NCBI RefSeq assembly: GCF_002128405.1
Contig: NZ_NETJ01000007.1
Location: forward strand, 62,001-126,000
Length of the DNA: 64,000 bases
From: Gottfriedia solisilvae
GTDB lineage: Bacteria > Bacillota > Bacilli > Bacillales > Bacillaceae_G
Direction of reading: 5' to 3'
The notes under the pieces were generated by a model. It had not been told where the DNA came from, made no database searches, and worked only from the letters and a program-made list of their open reading frames with translations. Below, piece after piece: positions 26,251-35,015 of the stretch. Positions within the stretch are counted from its first letter, which is position 1; the number at the start of each line of letters is the position of its first letter. A program made the translations under genes and the position numbers.

Positions 26251-27315
26251 CCCCTGTTGTGCTTAACATTGTCTTTCGAAACATATATGCAGCACAATTG
26301 TGTATCCTCTCTCCCCTTATGTTAAGAGAATTACTTTTTAACTCTATATTGAAGGTTACAGTTTTGGCATTTAATAGATAATTTAAGAACAAGATTAATC
26401 AAAGGAAAGCAACACAAGTAAGTTGTAGTGCTCTACACATAGAGTTTTGCGCACATGTGAAGCCGAAAGTGTATAGTTGGTGCTAATTAAATAAATGTTG
26501 AGTGATTTAAGTAGAGCACATGTGAAGCATATATCTTATTTAAACTTATATATAAATGCATTTTGTATATTACAAATTAATTTTAACCTAATAGATCAGT
26601 ATTAATAATTAATCCCTTTTCCTATGTTCCTCTGTTGTGCTTTCCTATGAATTTTAGAGGATCATTTACAGCACAAAAGCTCATCTCATTAAATTAATAT
26701 TTTTTCTACAAGTTGCAATTGAAGTAATAATCCGAATTGTAATGAAGCTAGCAAATGTTCACTAATTAACAGTAGTGCTTTACAAATAGTTTTGTGATCA
26801 CAAGTGCAGCCGGTTATTAATTATCCAGACTGACATCAAATGTATTTATTCTTTTTAATAAAACATGTAAAGCACTACTTGTTGATTCGCAATCCCTTGT
26901 AAGACACAAAGAAATTTATATACATAAATGTAAAGCTTAACAAGTGCTACACTGGTTAATCCTTGCGCACAAGTGCGGCCGAAGACTTTCTGAATACTAT
27001 ATTTAATCAATAATATCAATAGTTCTATTATCACACATGTAAAGCACTATTGCTCAACACATGAACACTTGTAAATCACTTGTTTTTATCGAATTGTGCT
27101 TTGATAGTGCTTAATAGTTACTACACTAGTGGTGTTGCGGATACATGTGCAACACATGTTGAAAATATATTCTTTGTGTAGCCTAATATGTATTTAATTT
27201 TATTAATTATTCTAGTAGTTAGATAAGATAACTAGTATAATAGAATTATACAAGAAATCAGTCATATCAAGTGTTCTGGCTGCATATGTGCAGTGTGATG
27301 AATATGTGAGGCACA
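26251..27315 (+). repeat. Repeat-rich control region upstream of tubY
   Basis: About 1 kb without genes, full of related short motifs: GCACATGTGAAGCCG (near 26453), CACAAGTGCAGCCGG (near 26803) and GCACAAGTGCGGCCG (near 26976); ACATGTAAAGCACTA twice (near 26864 and 27037); TTGTGCT/AGCACAA pairs near 26255-26297, 26633-26680 and 27100; and ATACATGTGCAACACATGTT near 27142. Several are inverted relative to one another. The last copies run up to the tubY ribosome site. Likely a binding array for TubY or a replication origin; which one cannot be told from sequence. Confidence 0.7.
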
Positions 27316-27341
27316 ACAATGTACAGAGAGGAGAGAATAAA

Positions 27342-28178
27342 ATGGAAAAAGTTGATGAGAGACAAGAAGAAAACATAATTGAACAGACATTTTGGAGATT
27401 AACGGAGTTTTCTGAAAAGGTCGGTGGGAAGCACAGGAATACAATTGATACTTGGTTTAATCAATTAGAATCAAGAGGGATCCACTATGTGAATAGAACA
27501 CAAAGTGGTGAAAGAGTATTTGATGATTTAGATTTAAAAATCGCTAAATTTATCGCGCAAAAGCGAGATGAAAAATGGAGCTTGGAAGGGATTTATGATA
27601 ATCTTCCAACTCAATATCCACTAAGAGAATTTCCTGCAGATGATAGTAATACAAAAAGCGAAATGATAGACACTGTAGCAGTATACAAAAAGATCAATGC
27701 AGAAGTAAGTAAACAATTAGAAGAGATGTTAGAACCATATAAAAAACAAATAGAGCTTCTAGTTAAAGATAATGCTTCATTAAGAAACTTAGTCATAGAT
27801 CAAACTGAAAAAATAGATACATTACAAAAAGGTTTATTAGCATTACCTAATCCTGTTGAGCAAGATAATAGTGCTATTAATGAAGATCTTGAGAAATTAT
27901 CATTAACAATAAAACATTTAGAAGAAGAACTAACTGAAAGCAAACTTAACGGAAAAAGACAGCGAATGTTAGAACAAAGAGTTAAAAGAGAACTAAGGTT
28001 GGAAGCACTATCTAAGTGGAATGAGAAACCAGAATCCGAAAGATTTGATACAGTTGGTTTTATTAGCAAAAAGAAGATAGAAAAAGCTGATGCTAAACGA
28101 GTTTTTATTGAAGAATATGAACTAGAAAACTTTGAGAACAGGCTAAGAAAGATTGAAGATGAAGAGAGAATAAAGTAA
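27342..28178 (+). CDS. tubY: TubY-like regulator (MerR-type helix-turn-helix plus coiled coil)
   Basis: 278 residues. The N-terminal domain (about 10-75) has a MerR-like helix-turn-helix: FWRLTEFSEKVGGKHRNTID, GIHYVNRTQSGERVFDDLDL. The middle is a long coiled coil (SKQLEEMLEPYKKQIELLVK and LEKLSLTIKHLEEELTESKL) and the C-terminus is basic and helical. The ATG at 27342 has GAGAGGAG upstream. It is convergent with tubZ and has a repeat-rich region upstream. In type III plasmid partition systems TubY is the third component and acts on tubRZ expression and filament dynamics. Confidence 0.78.
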   Translation: MEKVDERQEENIIEQTFWRLTEFSEKVGGKHRNTIDTWFNQLESRGIHYVNRTQSGERVFDDLDLKIAKFIAQKRDEKWSLEGIYDNLPTQYPLREFPADDSNTKSEMIDTVAVYKKINAEVSKQLEEMLEPYKKQIELLVKDNASLRNLVIDQTEKIDTLQKGLLALPNPVEQDNSAINEDLEKLSLTIKHLEEELTESKLNGKRQRMLEQRVKRELRLEALSKWNEKPESERFDTVGFISKKKIEKADAKRVFIEEYELENFENRLRKIEDEERIK

Positions 28179-28208
28179 AAAGGTAAGCATAATTGCTTAC
28201 CTTTTTTT
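28178..28208. terminator. Bidirectional terminator between tubY and tubZ
   Basis: GGTAAGCA-taa-TTGCTTACC with A-run on the left and T-run on the right, shared by the convergent genes. Confidence 0.88.
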
Positions 28209-28209
28209 A

Positions 28210-29586
28210 TTAAAAGTCTAATTCATCAAAATTTACAGAAGGAGCTTTTGGTTTTTTTTCATTTTCATTCTCGCCGAAAATGTCATCAAAGTTTAGATTG
28301 TTTAAATCAACAGTTTGTTTAGGAGTAGTATCGACTTTAAAGAAATCGTCAAATTCACTCAATTCTGCTGAAGATGCAGCTTGTTTTCTTGCTTCTTCTT
28401 GTTGCTTTTCTAACTCTCTCCATTGATCCAATTCTTCCCTTAATTGTTGAATTCTTAACGGAGGGTGTGGTAAAACGGCCATTCCATAGATCGTTAAGTT
28501 CTTAATATTACTAATTTCAGAAACTGCATTATGAATCTTAGTATTTAGTAATTCAGAAGCTTTTTCGAATACTTCATCTGCAATCTTTGGAGAAAGCTTT
28601 TTCTCTTTAGGGTAAATGATAGAAGTACCACCGATGATAGCATTACTTAATTTGTTTGTATCGTATGAAGCAAGTATTTCGTTTTGTTCAAACAATTGTT
28701 TTACGATGTATGAATAGTTTACATCATTAGAATTTTCAGCTTGTTCATTGAATCTAGTAACATTCAAGTATCCTGGTGTAGATAGGATGTCCAATAATTC
28801 GGCTTTATCAATTACACTTCGTCCTGGTAATAAAGGCACTGTGAAGATATCTAACAATGAACTTGCCACAAATATGTTTGAATACGTTCTAGCATCTATA
28901 AGAGTGCGACTATTTTTATCATAGATAGTTTCATAGTATCTATTAATTTTTTCGTTATCAATCACCAGAACTGAACCGATTTTACTTTCAGCTATTGCGC
29001 TTTGAATCATCGCCATTCCAGCGAGTGCGTTTTGTCTGAAGGCAGAACCTTTTTCGCTAGTAGAAGGTAAAGAACAGATGATACCTAAAGGCACTTTATT
29101 ATTAAGTAAAGGTTTTACTTTCTTTAGAACTAGTGAGAAAGTGTCGATTGCAACTTTCAAAGCGCCATTTCCAGTGCCACCACCTAAGGAAACCGTTAAC
29201 CAAACAAAGTCAGATTCTAATATTTCTTTATTTAGTGCAACTTCCTGATAAGCTTTTTTATTGCTTACGGCGATTTCGTAACCTAATTTTGCATCTTTAG
29301 CCGTGCCTTCTATGTTTATATGTACGTTATTAGGCGTGAAAATACGCTTTTCATCCGGAATTAACCCTTTATGTTCATCAAGATCTGATTTAGACGAATT
29401 GAAAAGGAACGTTGGGAAATCAAAGCGAGAAAGCTCAGCTGCGATACGTCCGCCACCTTGTCCAAGACCAATAATTGCATGCTTAGGTAATCGATCAATT
29501 TCAGATTCAACCTCAGTAGATAATACATGAGAAGATAGATATTTTTTTAAAGCACCTAGCTTTTTTTCATCGAACATTTTACTCAT
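28210..29586 (-). CDS. tubZ: TubZ/RepX, tubulin-FtsZ family GTPase for plasmid partition
   Basis: 458 residues. The tubulin nucleotide loops are visible: T1-like AIIGLGQGGGRIA (about 37-49) and T4 signature SLGGGTGNGAL (133-143). An acidic C-terminal tail (LNNLNFDDIFGENENEKKPK) ends FDELDF, as expected of the TubR-binding tail of TubZ. The protein forms treadmilling filaments that move plasmid DNA bound by TubR. Its start overlaps the end of tubR by eight bases. The family is found on large Bacillus plasmids such as pXO1 and pBtoxis. Confidence 0.93.
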   Translation of the reverse strand: MSKMFDEKKLGALKKYLSSHVLSTEVESEIDRLPKHAIIGLGQGGGRIAAELSRFDFPTFLFNSSKSDLDEHKGLIPDEKRIFTPNNVHINIEGTAKDAKLGYEIAVSNKKAYQEVALNKEILESDFVWLTVSLGGGTGNGALKVAIDTFSLVLKKVKPLLNNKVPLGIICSLPSTSEKGSAFRQNALAGMAMIQSAIAESKIGSVLVIDNEKINRYYETIYDKNSRTLIDARTYSNIFVASSLLDIFTVPLLPGRSVIDKAELLDILSTPGYLNVTRFNEQAENSNDVNYSYIVKQLFEQNEILASYDTNKLSNAIIGGTSIIYPKEKKLSPKIADEVFEKASELLNTKIHNAVSEISNIKNLTIYGMAVLPHPPLRIQQLREELDQWRELEKQQEEARKQAASSAELSEFDDFFKVDTTPKQTVDLNNLNFDDIFGENENEKKPKAPSVNFDELDF

Positions 29587-29923
29587 TTGTATATCCCTCC
29601 ATTTTTTTCTCGTTAGATAGTAATTGAGCTAACTGAATTCCTCTGACAGTTAAAAAGTATGGTGTCCTTGCACCATCTTCATTTTTTTCTATGAAGCCAA
29701 TTGCTTCTAAAGTCAAAAAAGCAGCATCATAACTTTTACGACGTGATAAATAATTTGGTAGTCGGGTCTTTATTAGACCTAAGTCATTTTTATTTTCATG
29801 AAATACTTGTCTAAATATATTAATCGAAAAATCATCCAGACGATCTCTAAAGAATCTCAAAGTTGTTTCATCAAAGGTTAGTGGATTGCTATTATGATTA
29901 GCAAATTCATCGATTGTTTTCAA
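29579..29923 (-). CDS. tubR: TubR-like winged-helix centromere-binding protein
   Basis: 114 residues, first gene of the tubRZ operon. A winged-helix pattern is visible (IKTRLPNYLSRRKSYDAAFL, LEAIGFIEKNEDGARTPYFL, TVRGIQLAQLLSNEKK). It starts at a TTG with GGAGGTGG upstream. TubR binds tubC repeats and links them to TubZ filaments; the candidate tubC repeats lie directly upstream. Confidence 0.82.
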   Translation of the reverse strand: MKTIDEFANHNSNPLTFDETTLRFFRDRLDDFSINIFRQVFHENKNDLGLIKTRLPNYLSRRKSYDAAFLTLEAIGFIEKNEDGARTPYFLTVRGIQLAQLLSNEKKMEGYTNE

Positions 29924-29974
29924 TATACCACCTCCAAAATAAGGTTGTTAATAGATTTTAAGATTCCTATTTTA

Positions 29975-30210
29975 TATGGTACATTAGTGTGTACCATAAT
30001 GGTATTATATTCCTTAATTTAGAAAAAAACAACATTTATTTTTATGTTTAAATACGTTGATAAATAGGGTTTTATATTGTGGTACACATATATGGTACAT
30101 AAATGTGGTACACATGTATGGAACGTATTTCCTGTGACATTTAGGTTGACTTCAAATGTGTTAGTACAAAATACCAATATATAATATTGTATAATTTCAC
30201 GTACCGTATA
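29975..30210 (-). repeat. Candidate tubC centromere: GGTAC repeats upstream of tubR
   Basis: TATGGTACA (29975), GTGTACCATAATGGTA (29988), GTGGTACACATA (30079), TATGGTACATAAA (30090), TGTGGTACACATG (30104) and CGTACCGTA (30200), with the half-site TATGGAACG at 30117. Direct and inverted copies alternate. Their place just before tubR is that of TubR-binding arrays, which also autoregulate the operon. Confidence 0.78.
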
Positions 30211-30544
30211 AATGTAAAAAATATAAAAGTTGTCTTCTAAGCTATTTAATGACTTGAAGAAACTTTTCAATTGAGTCTAATTCAAATAAACAAATTAATT
30301 TCGCGATTAGAAAAAACAATAGCCAAATATTTCCTTTCTTTTTATTGATATGATAAGTTTAACTTAATAAATTTTGATATTAAATTTATAACTACATATT
30401 GGTAATGTATTAGTATTATTTTGAATAATCGTTGCTTATTATTAGAATTGGATACACTAAACCGGTATAAATAATTAACTTTTATGCTATTAATAGAAAC
30501 AAAATTCCCAAGTTTATTAACCCATAAAAGGAGAGTGTGAAGAG
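30211..30544. other. Intergenic region before the MOSC gene
   Basis: AT-rich, stop-rich in all frames; only the ribosome site AAGGAGAG at the right end is notable. Confidence 0.5.
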
Positions 30545-31198
30545 ATGGTACAAAAACAAATTGAATTAATTAACTTTGCAGTTGGATTACCTAGCAAGAT
30601 GCATTTTGGCGAAGATAAGGAAATGGTTACAGCTATTTGTAAAGAAAAGGTTGAAGAATGTTATTTATCAAAGGAAGGTTTTAGAGGTGATGGAGTAGCA
30701 AATTTAAAGTATCATGGGGGTCCAGATCGAGCTGTTTGTGTATATCCCTATGAACACTATTCACTCTGGGAAAAAGAGTTTCAAGTTTCATTACCACCAG
30801 CTGCTTTTGGTGAAAACATCACTGTTACGAATATGTTAGAGCAAGACGTTTGCATTGGAGATGTTTATCAAATAGGTGATGCTATTGTTCAAGTAACGCA
30901 GGGAAGAATACCTTGTAGTACAATTACGAATAGAACGAATGTAGAACTAAAAAGAATCGTGGAAACTGGATTTACTGGTTATTTTTGTCGCGTAATAAAA
31001 GAAGGTATCATCAGAAAAGATTCAAAAGTTGAATTGCTTGAACAGCAAAAAAACAGGGTATCGATCCTTTATACGAATGAGGTTTATTTTCATAATCCTA
31101 TGGACGTAGAAGGAATCAAAAAAATATTAGAGGTACCAGAGTTGGCAGAAGATTGGCGAAGCAGATTAACAGCACGATTAGAGAAAAATGCAATGTAG
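30545..31198 (+). CDS. MOSC domain protein (YflK/YiiM-like)
   Basis: 217 residues. MOSC signatures: RGDGVANLKYHGGPDRAVCV, FGENITV, CIGDVYQIGDAIVQVTQGRI and the conserved cysteine in GRIPCSTITNRT. A C-terminal YiiM-type extension (YFHNPMDVEGIKKILEVPEL) follows. MOSC proteins bind molybdenum cofactor or handle sulfur; YiiM-like members reduce N-hydroxylated compounds. It fits the cofactor theme of the formate module but is 24 kb away. Own ribosome site and terminator suggest a single-gene unit. Confidence 0.88.
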   Translation: MVQKQIELINFAVGLPSKMHFGEDKEMVTAICKEKVEECYLSKEGFRGDGVANLKYHGGPDRAVCVYPYEHYSLWEKEFQVSLPPAAFGENITVTNMLEQDVCIGDVYQIGDAIVQVTQGRIPCSTITNRTNVELKRIVETGFTGYFCRVIKEGIIRKDSKVELLEQQKNRVSILYTNEVYFHNPMDVEGIKKILEVPELAEDWRSRLTARLEKNAM

Positions 31199-31226
31199 TC
31201 TTTGAAAAATTATATATGGATCTAAA

Positions 31227-31260
31227 TAAAAGGCAGATACTTTAAGTATCTGCCTTTTAA
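31227..31260. terminator. Bidirectional terminator
   Basis: AAAAGGCAGATAC-tttaa-GTATCTGCCTTTT, perfect 13-bp stem. Confidence 0.9.
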
Positions 31261-31285
31261 AAACTATATAAATGAAAAATACGAT

Positions 31286-31705
31286 TTATCCTATTACTCG
31301 TAATTGAACATCAATATTGCCTTGTGTAGCTTTTGAATATGGACAAACTCCATGTGCAGCCTTAACTAATTCAACTGCTAAATCAGTTGGAACACCTTCA
31401 GCTTTAACATTAAGTTGAACTGCTAATTTAAATCCGCCATCTACTGGATCTTTACCAATCGTAACGTTAGCAGTTACAGAAGTTGATTGTAATTTAACTT
31501 TCTTTTCACGTGCGACTAAGTTTAGTGCACTTTCAAAACATGCTGAATATCCAGCTGCAAATAATTGTTCAGGATTTGTAGCTCCTCCTGGTCCACCTAA
31601 TTCAACTGGCATTTTTAGTGCTAAATCAATAAATTCATCTGATGATACGACTCTTCCTTCACGTCCACCTGTAGCAGTTGCTGTTGCAGTATATAAATGT
31701 TCCAT
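31286..31705 (-). CDS. Organic hydroperoxide resistance protein (Ohr/OsmC family)
   Basis: 139 residues. Both catalytic cysteines are in their usual contexts: AGYSACFESALNL (about C55) and AHGVCPYSKATQGN (about C120). Starts MEHLYTATATATGGREGRV and ends in the typical IDVQLRVI. The dimer reduces organic hydroperoxides with dihydrolipoamide or thiols in the cytoplasm. No ohrR is adjacent, but the promoter region contains an OhrR-like palindrome. Confidence 0.95.
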   Translation of the reverse strand: MEHLYTATATATGGREGRVVSSDEFIDLALKMPVELGGPGGATNPEQLFAAGYSACFESALNLVAREKKVKLQSTSVTANVTIGKDPVDGGFKLAVQLNVKAEGVPTDLAVELVKAAHGVCPYSKATQGNIDVQLRVIG

Positions 31706-31765
31706 AATAAAACACTCCCTTTGATTTAATAATTTTTTAATAGTGATTACGTTTGATATAAAAAT

Positions 31766-31786
31766 TTAAATTGTGCACAATTCAAT
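31766..31786. promoter_or_regulatory. OhrR-like operator upstream of the ohr gene
   Basis: Palindrome AATTGTGCACAATT at 31769-31782 within TTTAAATTGTGCACAATTC, about 60 bases before the ohr start. OhrR operators in Bacillus are AT-rich palindromes around ATTGT..ACAAT. Confidence 0.55.
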
Positions 31787-31948
31787 ATGACACAATCATA
31801 ATTCAGGTTGAAATTTTTTTCAAGTATTTTGACTCATTGTTTTGATAAGTAAAGGATATAGTTTAATCAAAAGTATTAATAGTTGATAATAAGTAATGTA
31901 AATAAAGAATATAGGAGTACGAAGAATCATGATCTGTCAGGAGGAAAT

Positions 31949-31986
31949 ACTAAAAAGAACCTTCACAGAGGAAGGTTCTTTTTAGT
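31949..31986. terminator. Perfect hairpin terminator, 15-bp stem
   Basis: CTAAAAAGAACCTTC-acagagg-AAGGTTCTTTTTAG. It has no clear gene in front on the plus strand; on the minus strand it would close the 37-residue zinc-ribbon gene at 32013. Confidence 0.85.
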
Positions 31987-32012
31987 TAGTATTAGATTGG
32001 TAGAATGATATC

Positions 32013-32126
32013 TTATAAATATTTTTTCTTTGCTATTTTAATTTTTACACCACATGAACAAATAATGGTATGCTTCAGAATTTTTAACTCTTTGTTACAA
32101 ACAGAGCATTCAGTACTTTTTGTCAT
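32013..32126 (-). CDS. Small zinc-ribbon-like protein, 37 residues
   Basis: Reads MTKSTECSVCNKELKILKHT then IICSCGVKIKIAKKKYL. Two CxxC/CxC pairs (CSVC and CSC) could bind one zinc ion. GAGGTGAAGG precedes the ATG and a strong terminator follows. Too short for usual gene callers. Function unknown. Confidence 0.65.
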   Translation of the reverse strand: MTKSTECSVCNKELKILKHTIICSCGVKIKIAKKKYL

Positions 32127-32315
32127 ATGCCTTCACCTCTTTTTTACTAATTTTCTTTCAATATAGTTCTGCTGGATCTTATCTATTTCTATTTGATAAA
32201 TATATATGATTTAAACTGCAAATTAATGATAATTAATATTAATTAATAATTATTGTAATCTATTAATTGTAAAATATCTAATGGAAAATATTGAATAGAA
32301 AATTAATCTAAAAAA
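32127..32315. other. AT-rich intergenic region
   Basis: No ORF or structure seen apart from an ATTAATTAAT-rich tract near 32240. Confidence 0.4.
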
Positions 32316-32317
32316 AT

Positions 32318-32357
32318 CAAAAAGCTAGTATTCCTTTAAAGGACATACTAGCTTTTT
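32318..32357. terminator. Bidirectional terminator
   Basis: AAAAAGCTAGTAT-(14)-ATACTAGCTTTTT, perfect outer stem. Confidence 0.88.
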
Positions 32358-32409
32358 AGTTAAATGACTAGGCATTTTATCGTATTCAGATTATAATTTT
32401 ACTTAATAA

Positions 32410-32472
32410 TTATAGATCTTTACCTCTTTCAATATCTTGTTCAATTTTTTTATCAAAAGAATCTTCTTTCAT
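32410..32472 (-). CDS. Possible 20-residue peptide
   Basis: MKEDSFDKKIEQDIERGKDL with GAGGTGAATC upstream and a terminator 50 bases downstream. The good ribosome site and terminator suggest expression, but the length gives little statistical support. Confidence 0.35.
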   Translation of the reverse strand: MKEDSFDKKIEQDIERGKDL

Positions 32473-32537
32473 CTTTAGATTCACCTCAACGTGATTGTTT
32501 TGCTACTATTTTCGCCAAACTAAGGGTGGTGTATACA

Positions 32538-32927
32538 ATGAAAGTAGAAATTGAGTTAAAAGAAGAAACAATTAGACGTATTCAAGATTATGTGGATTAT
32601 TACAATACAAAAAAGAGGTTGAATAATAAACCCGCAAATACAACTGTTGAGGATATTATTAAGGCATCAATCGCAATATATTTGGACTGGAGAATTAATG
32701 AACCACCTCAAGTTATTAAACAAGGGAACTTTAAGGTAAATTCCAAGATTAGGGAAGTCTTTGAACAAAGAGATAAAACTCAATCTGAATCTGCTCAATT
32801 ATGTAATATTTCTAAATCAACTATGAACTCGATTTGGAATGGAAATTTACCCAATTTAGAAAATTTCATTAAAATTTGGCTGGCATTAGGGAAGCCAGAT
32901 ATAGAGCAATTAATTAAATATGAATAA
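32538..32927 (+). CDS. Small DNA-binding protein with C-terminal helix-turn-helix
   Basis: 129 residues. N-terminal part MKVEIELKEETIRRIQDYVD has a ribbon-helix-helix look. The C-terminal part (QSESAQLCNISKSTMNSIWN, LENFIKIWLALGKPDIEQLI) is a Cro/XRE-like helix-turn-helix. The ATG at 32538 is preceded by GGGTGG; a GTG four codons earlier overlaps that. It lies upstream of the ParM-like operon and may regulate it. Confidence 0.65.
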   Translation: MKVEIELKEETIRRIQDYVDYYNTKKRLNNKPANTTVEDIIKASIAIYLDWRINEPPQVIKQGNFKVNSKIREVFEQRDKTQSESAQLCNISKSTMNSIWNGNLPNLENFIKIWLALGKPDIEQLIKYE

Positions 32928-32937
32928 CTATAGTATG

Positions 32938-32980
32938 AAGAATAGATCATTCATTTCAAGATGAATGAGACTATTCTTTT
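32938..32980 (+). terminator. Terminator after the small regulator
   Basis: AGAATAGATCATTCAT and ATGAATGAGACTATTCT pair with one bulge and are followed by TTTT. Confidence 0.8.
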
Positions 32981-32994
32981 TTATTTTTAGTACA

Positions 32995-33175
32995 GTTCGG
33001 TTTTCCGAACTTTTTTTTTTCGGTTTTTGGTACTAACTAAAAAAATAAGGACATAGAATTCTATCAAGTAGAAAGTAATCACCAGTGAGTAGTAGTTACT
33101 AATTAGTATTCACTACTAATCAGTAGTGAGTAACTGAACAAGGAAAAAATAGATGGTTACGACCTACTGACCAAC
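32995..33175. repeat. Candidate parC-like region with inverted repeats
   Basis: GTTCGGTTTTCCGAAC palindrome near 32995-33010, then a stretch of AGTAGT/ACTACT motifs at 33084-33135. Within it CACTACTAATCAGTAGTG (33111-33128) is a perfect palindrome and GTTACT/AGTAAC pairs flank it. It lies directly upstream of the ParM-like operon, where a centromere or operator is expected. Confidence 0.55.
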
Positions 33176-33226
33176 TGACCGTAGCGTTAGTGCGATTTTT
33201 CATCCAGAAAGGAGAGTGGGGGAAGA

Positions 33227-33592
33227 GTGGCTATAAATTCAATTTTACAATCAAAGAAACAAACTGATGGAAAGAAACGTAAAACTAGAAAAGATAAAAA
33301 ATGGAATATCAAAGTATACGTTACAGAAGAACAAGATTACTATTTGCGTCTGAAATCTAGTATGCAGAGAGTATCTCTTACTGAATATTCAACGGTGGGT
33401 TTTTGCAGGTTATTCGAGAGAACATATGAATTTCCACCTAAAGAATATCTAATTACTCCTTATATGGTGCATTTGAATTTAGAGGAAAGATATTACGAAG
33501 AAGTTACATCAAATGCAGTTAAATGGCGCTGTAGTATTCGTGAGGCAGCTTATCGCATGTTTCAATTTGGGTTAATTTTGGGGGTTTTATAA
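33227..33592 (+). CDS. First gene of the ParM-like operon, basic protein
   Basis: 121 residues with a very basic N-terminus (SKKQTDGKKRKTRKDKKWNI) and a following segment (IKVYVTEEQDYYLRLKSSMQ) like the ribbon-helix-helix of plasmid proteins. It starts at a GTG behind GGGGGA. Its stop overlaps the next ATG. DNA binding is likely from composition. Its exact role, adaptor or repressor, is unknown. Confidence 0.62.
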   Translation: MAINSILQSKKQTDGKKRKTRKDKKWNIKVYVTEEQDYYLRLKSSMQRVSLTEYSTVGFCRLFERTYEFPPKEYLITPYMVHLNLEERYYEEVTSNAVKWRCSIREAAYRMFQFGLILGVL

Positions 33593-34173
33593 TGAAAACA
33601 TATAGCCAAGCAGACGTAATGCAGTTAGGAACAGTTGATATATCCAATCGATGGGCTAAAGCCTTTCTAAAAATAGTAAATTCGTATCCATATGTAGCAT
33701 TGAAAGTGAGAATTCCTTATGGTGTAGTGCGCAGAACTAAAATTATATGTAGCGATATTTTGAGAATCAGTGATTGGAAAGTAGATATTGATGAAATTGT
33801 AAAGCTCTTACTAGAAGAATTTGTGAACTATGTAAGTAAAACGAATGATCCTAGAGATGCTTACAGCAGACTTAAAAGTATTACTTCTAATATTCAAATT
33901 TATATCGACAATAAAATGACCGAACATAAACAGTTACCAGGTTATTATAATGAAGATTTTAAAGTGGTAACCATTTCATTAGAGCGTGATGTTGTTTTAC
34001 GCGTTGAATACTTATTAGCTGATATGGAATGTATCTATCCAAACCATCCGTATACAGTAGAAATTGTACTAACTCATTTACTTTGTGATTTTGTGAAACA
34101 AGTCCAGACACAAGGAAAAAATGTTTTGCGTGAATTAATAAGTTTACTAAACGAGGAGGCTGATGATGAATGA
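33592..34173 (+). CDS. Second gene of the ParM-like operon
   Basis: 193 residues, no recognised domain. Helical, with VALKVRIPYGVVRRTKIICS and a later VVTISLERDVVLRVEYLLAD that resemble two ribbon-helix-helix-like strands and helices. It overlaps the genes on both sides by one and four bases, so translation is coupled. Such an extra gene is not part of the usual two-gene parMR layout. Confidence 0.6.
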   Translation: MKTYSQADVMQLGTVDISNRWAKAFLKIVNSYPYVALKVRIPYGVVRRTKIICSDILRISDWKVDIDEIVKLLLEEFVNYVSKTNDPRDAYSRLKSITSNIQIYIDNKMTEHKQLPGYYNEDFKVVTISLERDVVLRVEYLLADMECIYPNHPYTVEIVLTHLLCDFVKQVQTQGKNVLRELISLLNEEADDE

Positions 34174-35012
34174 TTATGGCCGTTGATGCTGGTAACTTCG
34201 AAACAAAAGTTTGCACGCCAAGAGGTTTAGATAAATTTTGTAGTGCGATTGGAGATTTTCGAGTAAGAGTAAAAGAAGAAAAGCATGGAAATGATGATAT
34301 GGTTTGGGAATACGATCTTTTGAAAGGATTTGCCGGTACATTAGCAAAAGTTGAATCAGAGTTTGGAGGAACGATGTACGGAAACACCAAAAATCATCTT
34401 GATGCAACGTTAAGAGTATTACTAGCCATTCATAGAAACTGTTATGAGTCAGATATTCATCTTGCAATTGGGAATCCATATCAATCTCTTACAAAAGACG
34501 AAACTGATGAAATGAAAGTAGCTTTAGAAAGAGAACACACCCTTACAATTAATGGAATCGTAAAAACTTTTACAATTCGAAAAGTCATCGTTATGGCAGA
34601 AGGTGCTGCAGCTTATTGGTCAAATCCCGTAGAAGGTCTTGCACGTATTATTGATATTGGTAGTGGCACCGTTAATCTTGTAACAATTTTAAATAGAAAG
34701 ATAGTAGATAAAGAAAGTTTCACTGCACCATACGGTATGTTGACGAGTAAAGATGGTGAAGCCGACCCAGCTTCTATCGCTAGAGCAATAATAAATGATA
34801 CGTCTAAAAAATGGAAAAGAGCAGACCGTGTATTTGTAGTTGGTGGAGCATCAGAACGTTTATTTCCATTTATAAACACTTATTATTCTAATTCAACTGT
34901 TTTGAAACCAAGAATATATCGAGAGAAAGGTATAGAAATAGCAAATGAAGTCTTCGCAAATGTCGTTGGCATGTATGAAATGGCTCAAAAATTATTCTTA
35001 AAGGTGGTGTAA
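34170..35012 (+). CDS. ParM/StbA-family actin-like ATPase
   Basis: 280 residues. Actin-fold motifs: phosphate-1 loop MAVDAGNFETKVCT, phosphate-2 ARIIDIGSGTVNLVTI and adenosine loop RVFVVGGASERLFP. Such proteins polymerise to push or pull plasmids to daughter cells. GAGGAGG lies upstream and the ATG overlaps the previous stop (ATGA). It is shorter than ParM of R1 (320) but in the range of Bacillus actin-like plasmid proteins. Confidence 0.85.
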   Translation: MIMAVDAGNFETKVCTPRGLDKFCSAIGDFRVRVKEEKHGNDDMVWEYDLLKGFAGTLAKVESEFGGTMYGNTKNHLDATLRVLLAIHRNCYESDIHLAIGNPYQSLTKDETDEMKVALEREHTLTINGIVKTFTIRKVIVMAEGAAAYWSNPVEGLARIIDIGSGTVNLVTILNRKIVDKESFTAPYGMLTSKDGEADPASIARAIINDTSKKWKRADRVFVVGGASERLFPFINTYYSNSTVLKPRIYREKGIEIANEVFANVVGMYEMAQKLFLKVV

Positions 35013-35015
35013 GAA

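Noticed and set aside
30019-30270. 83-residue minus-strand ORF
   Set aside because: It lies across the GGTAC repeats of the likely tubC centromere, has no ribosome site and low-complexity content.
31930-31986. 18-codon ORF with AGGAG site overlapping a terminator
   Set aside because: The coding part is the terminator stem itself; no independent support for translation.
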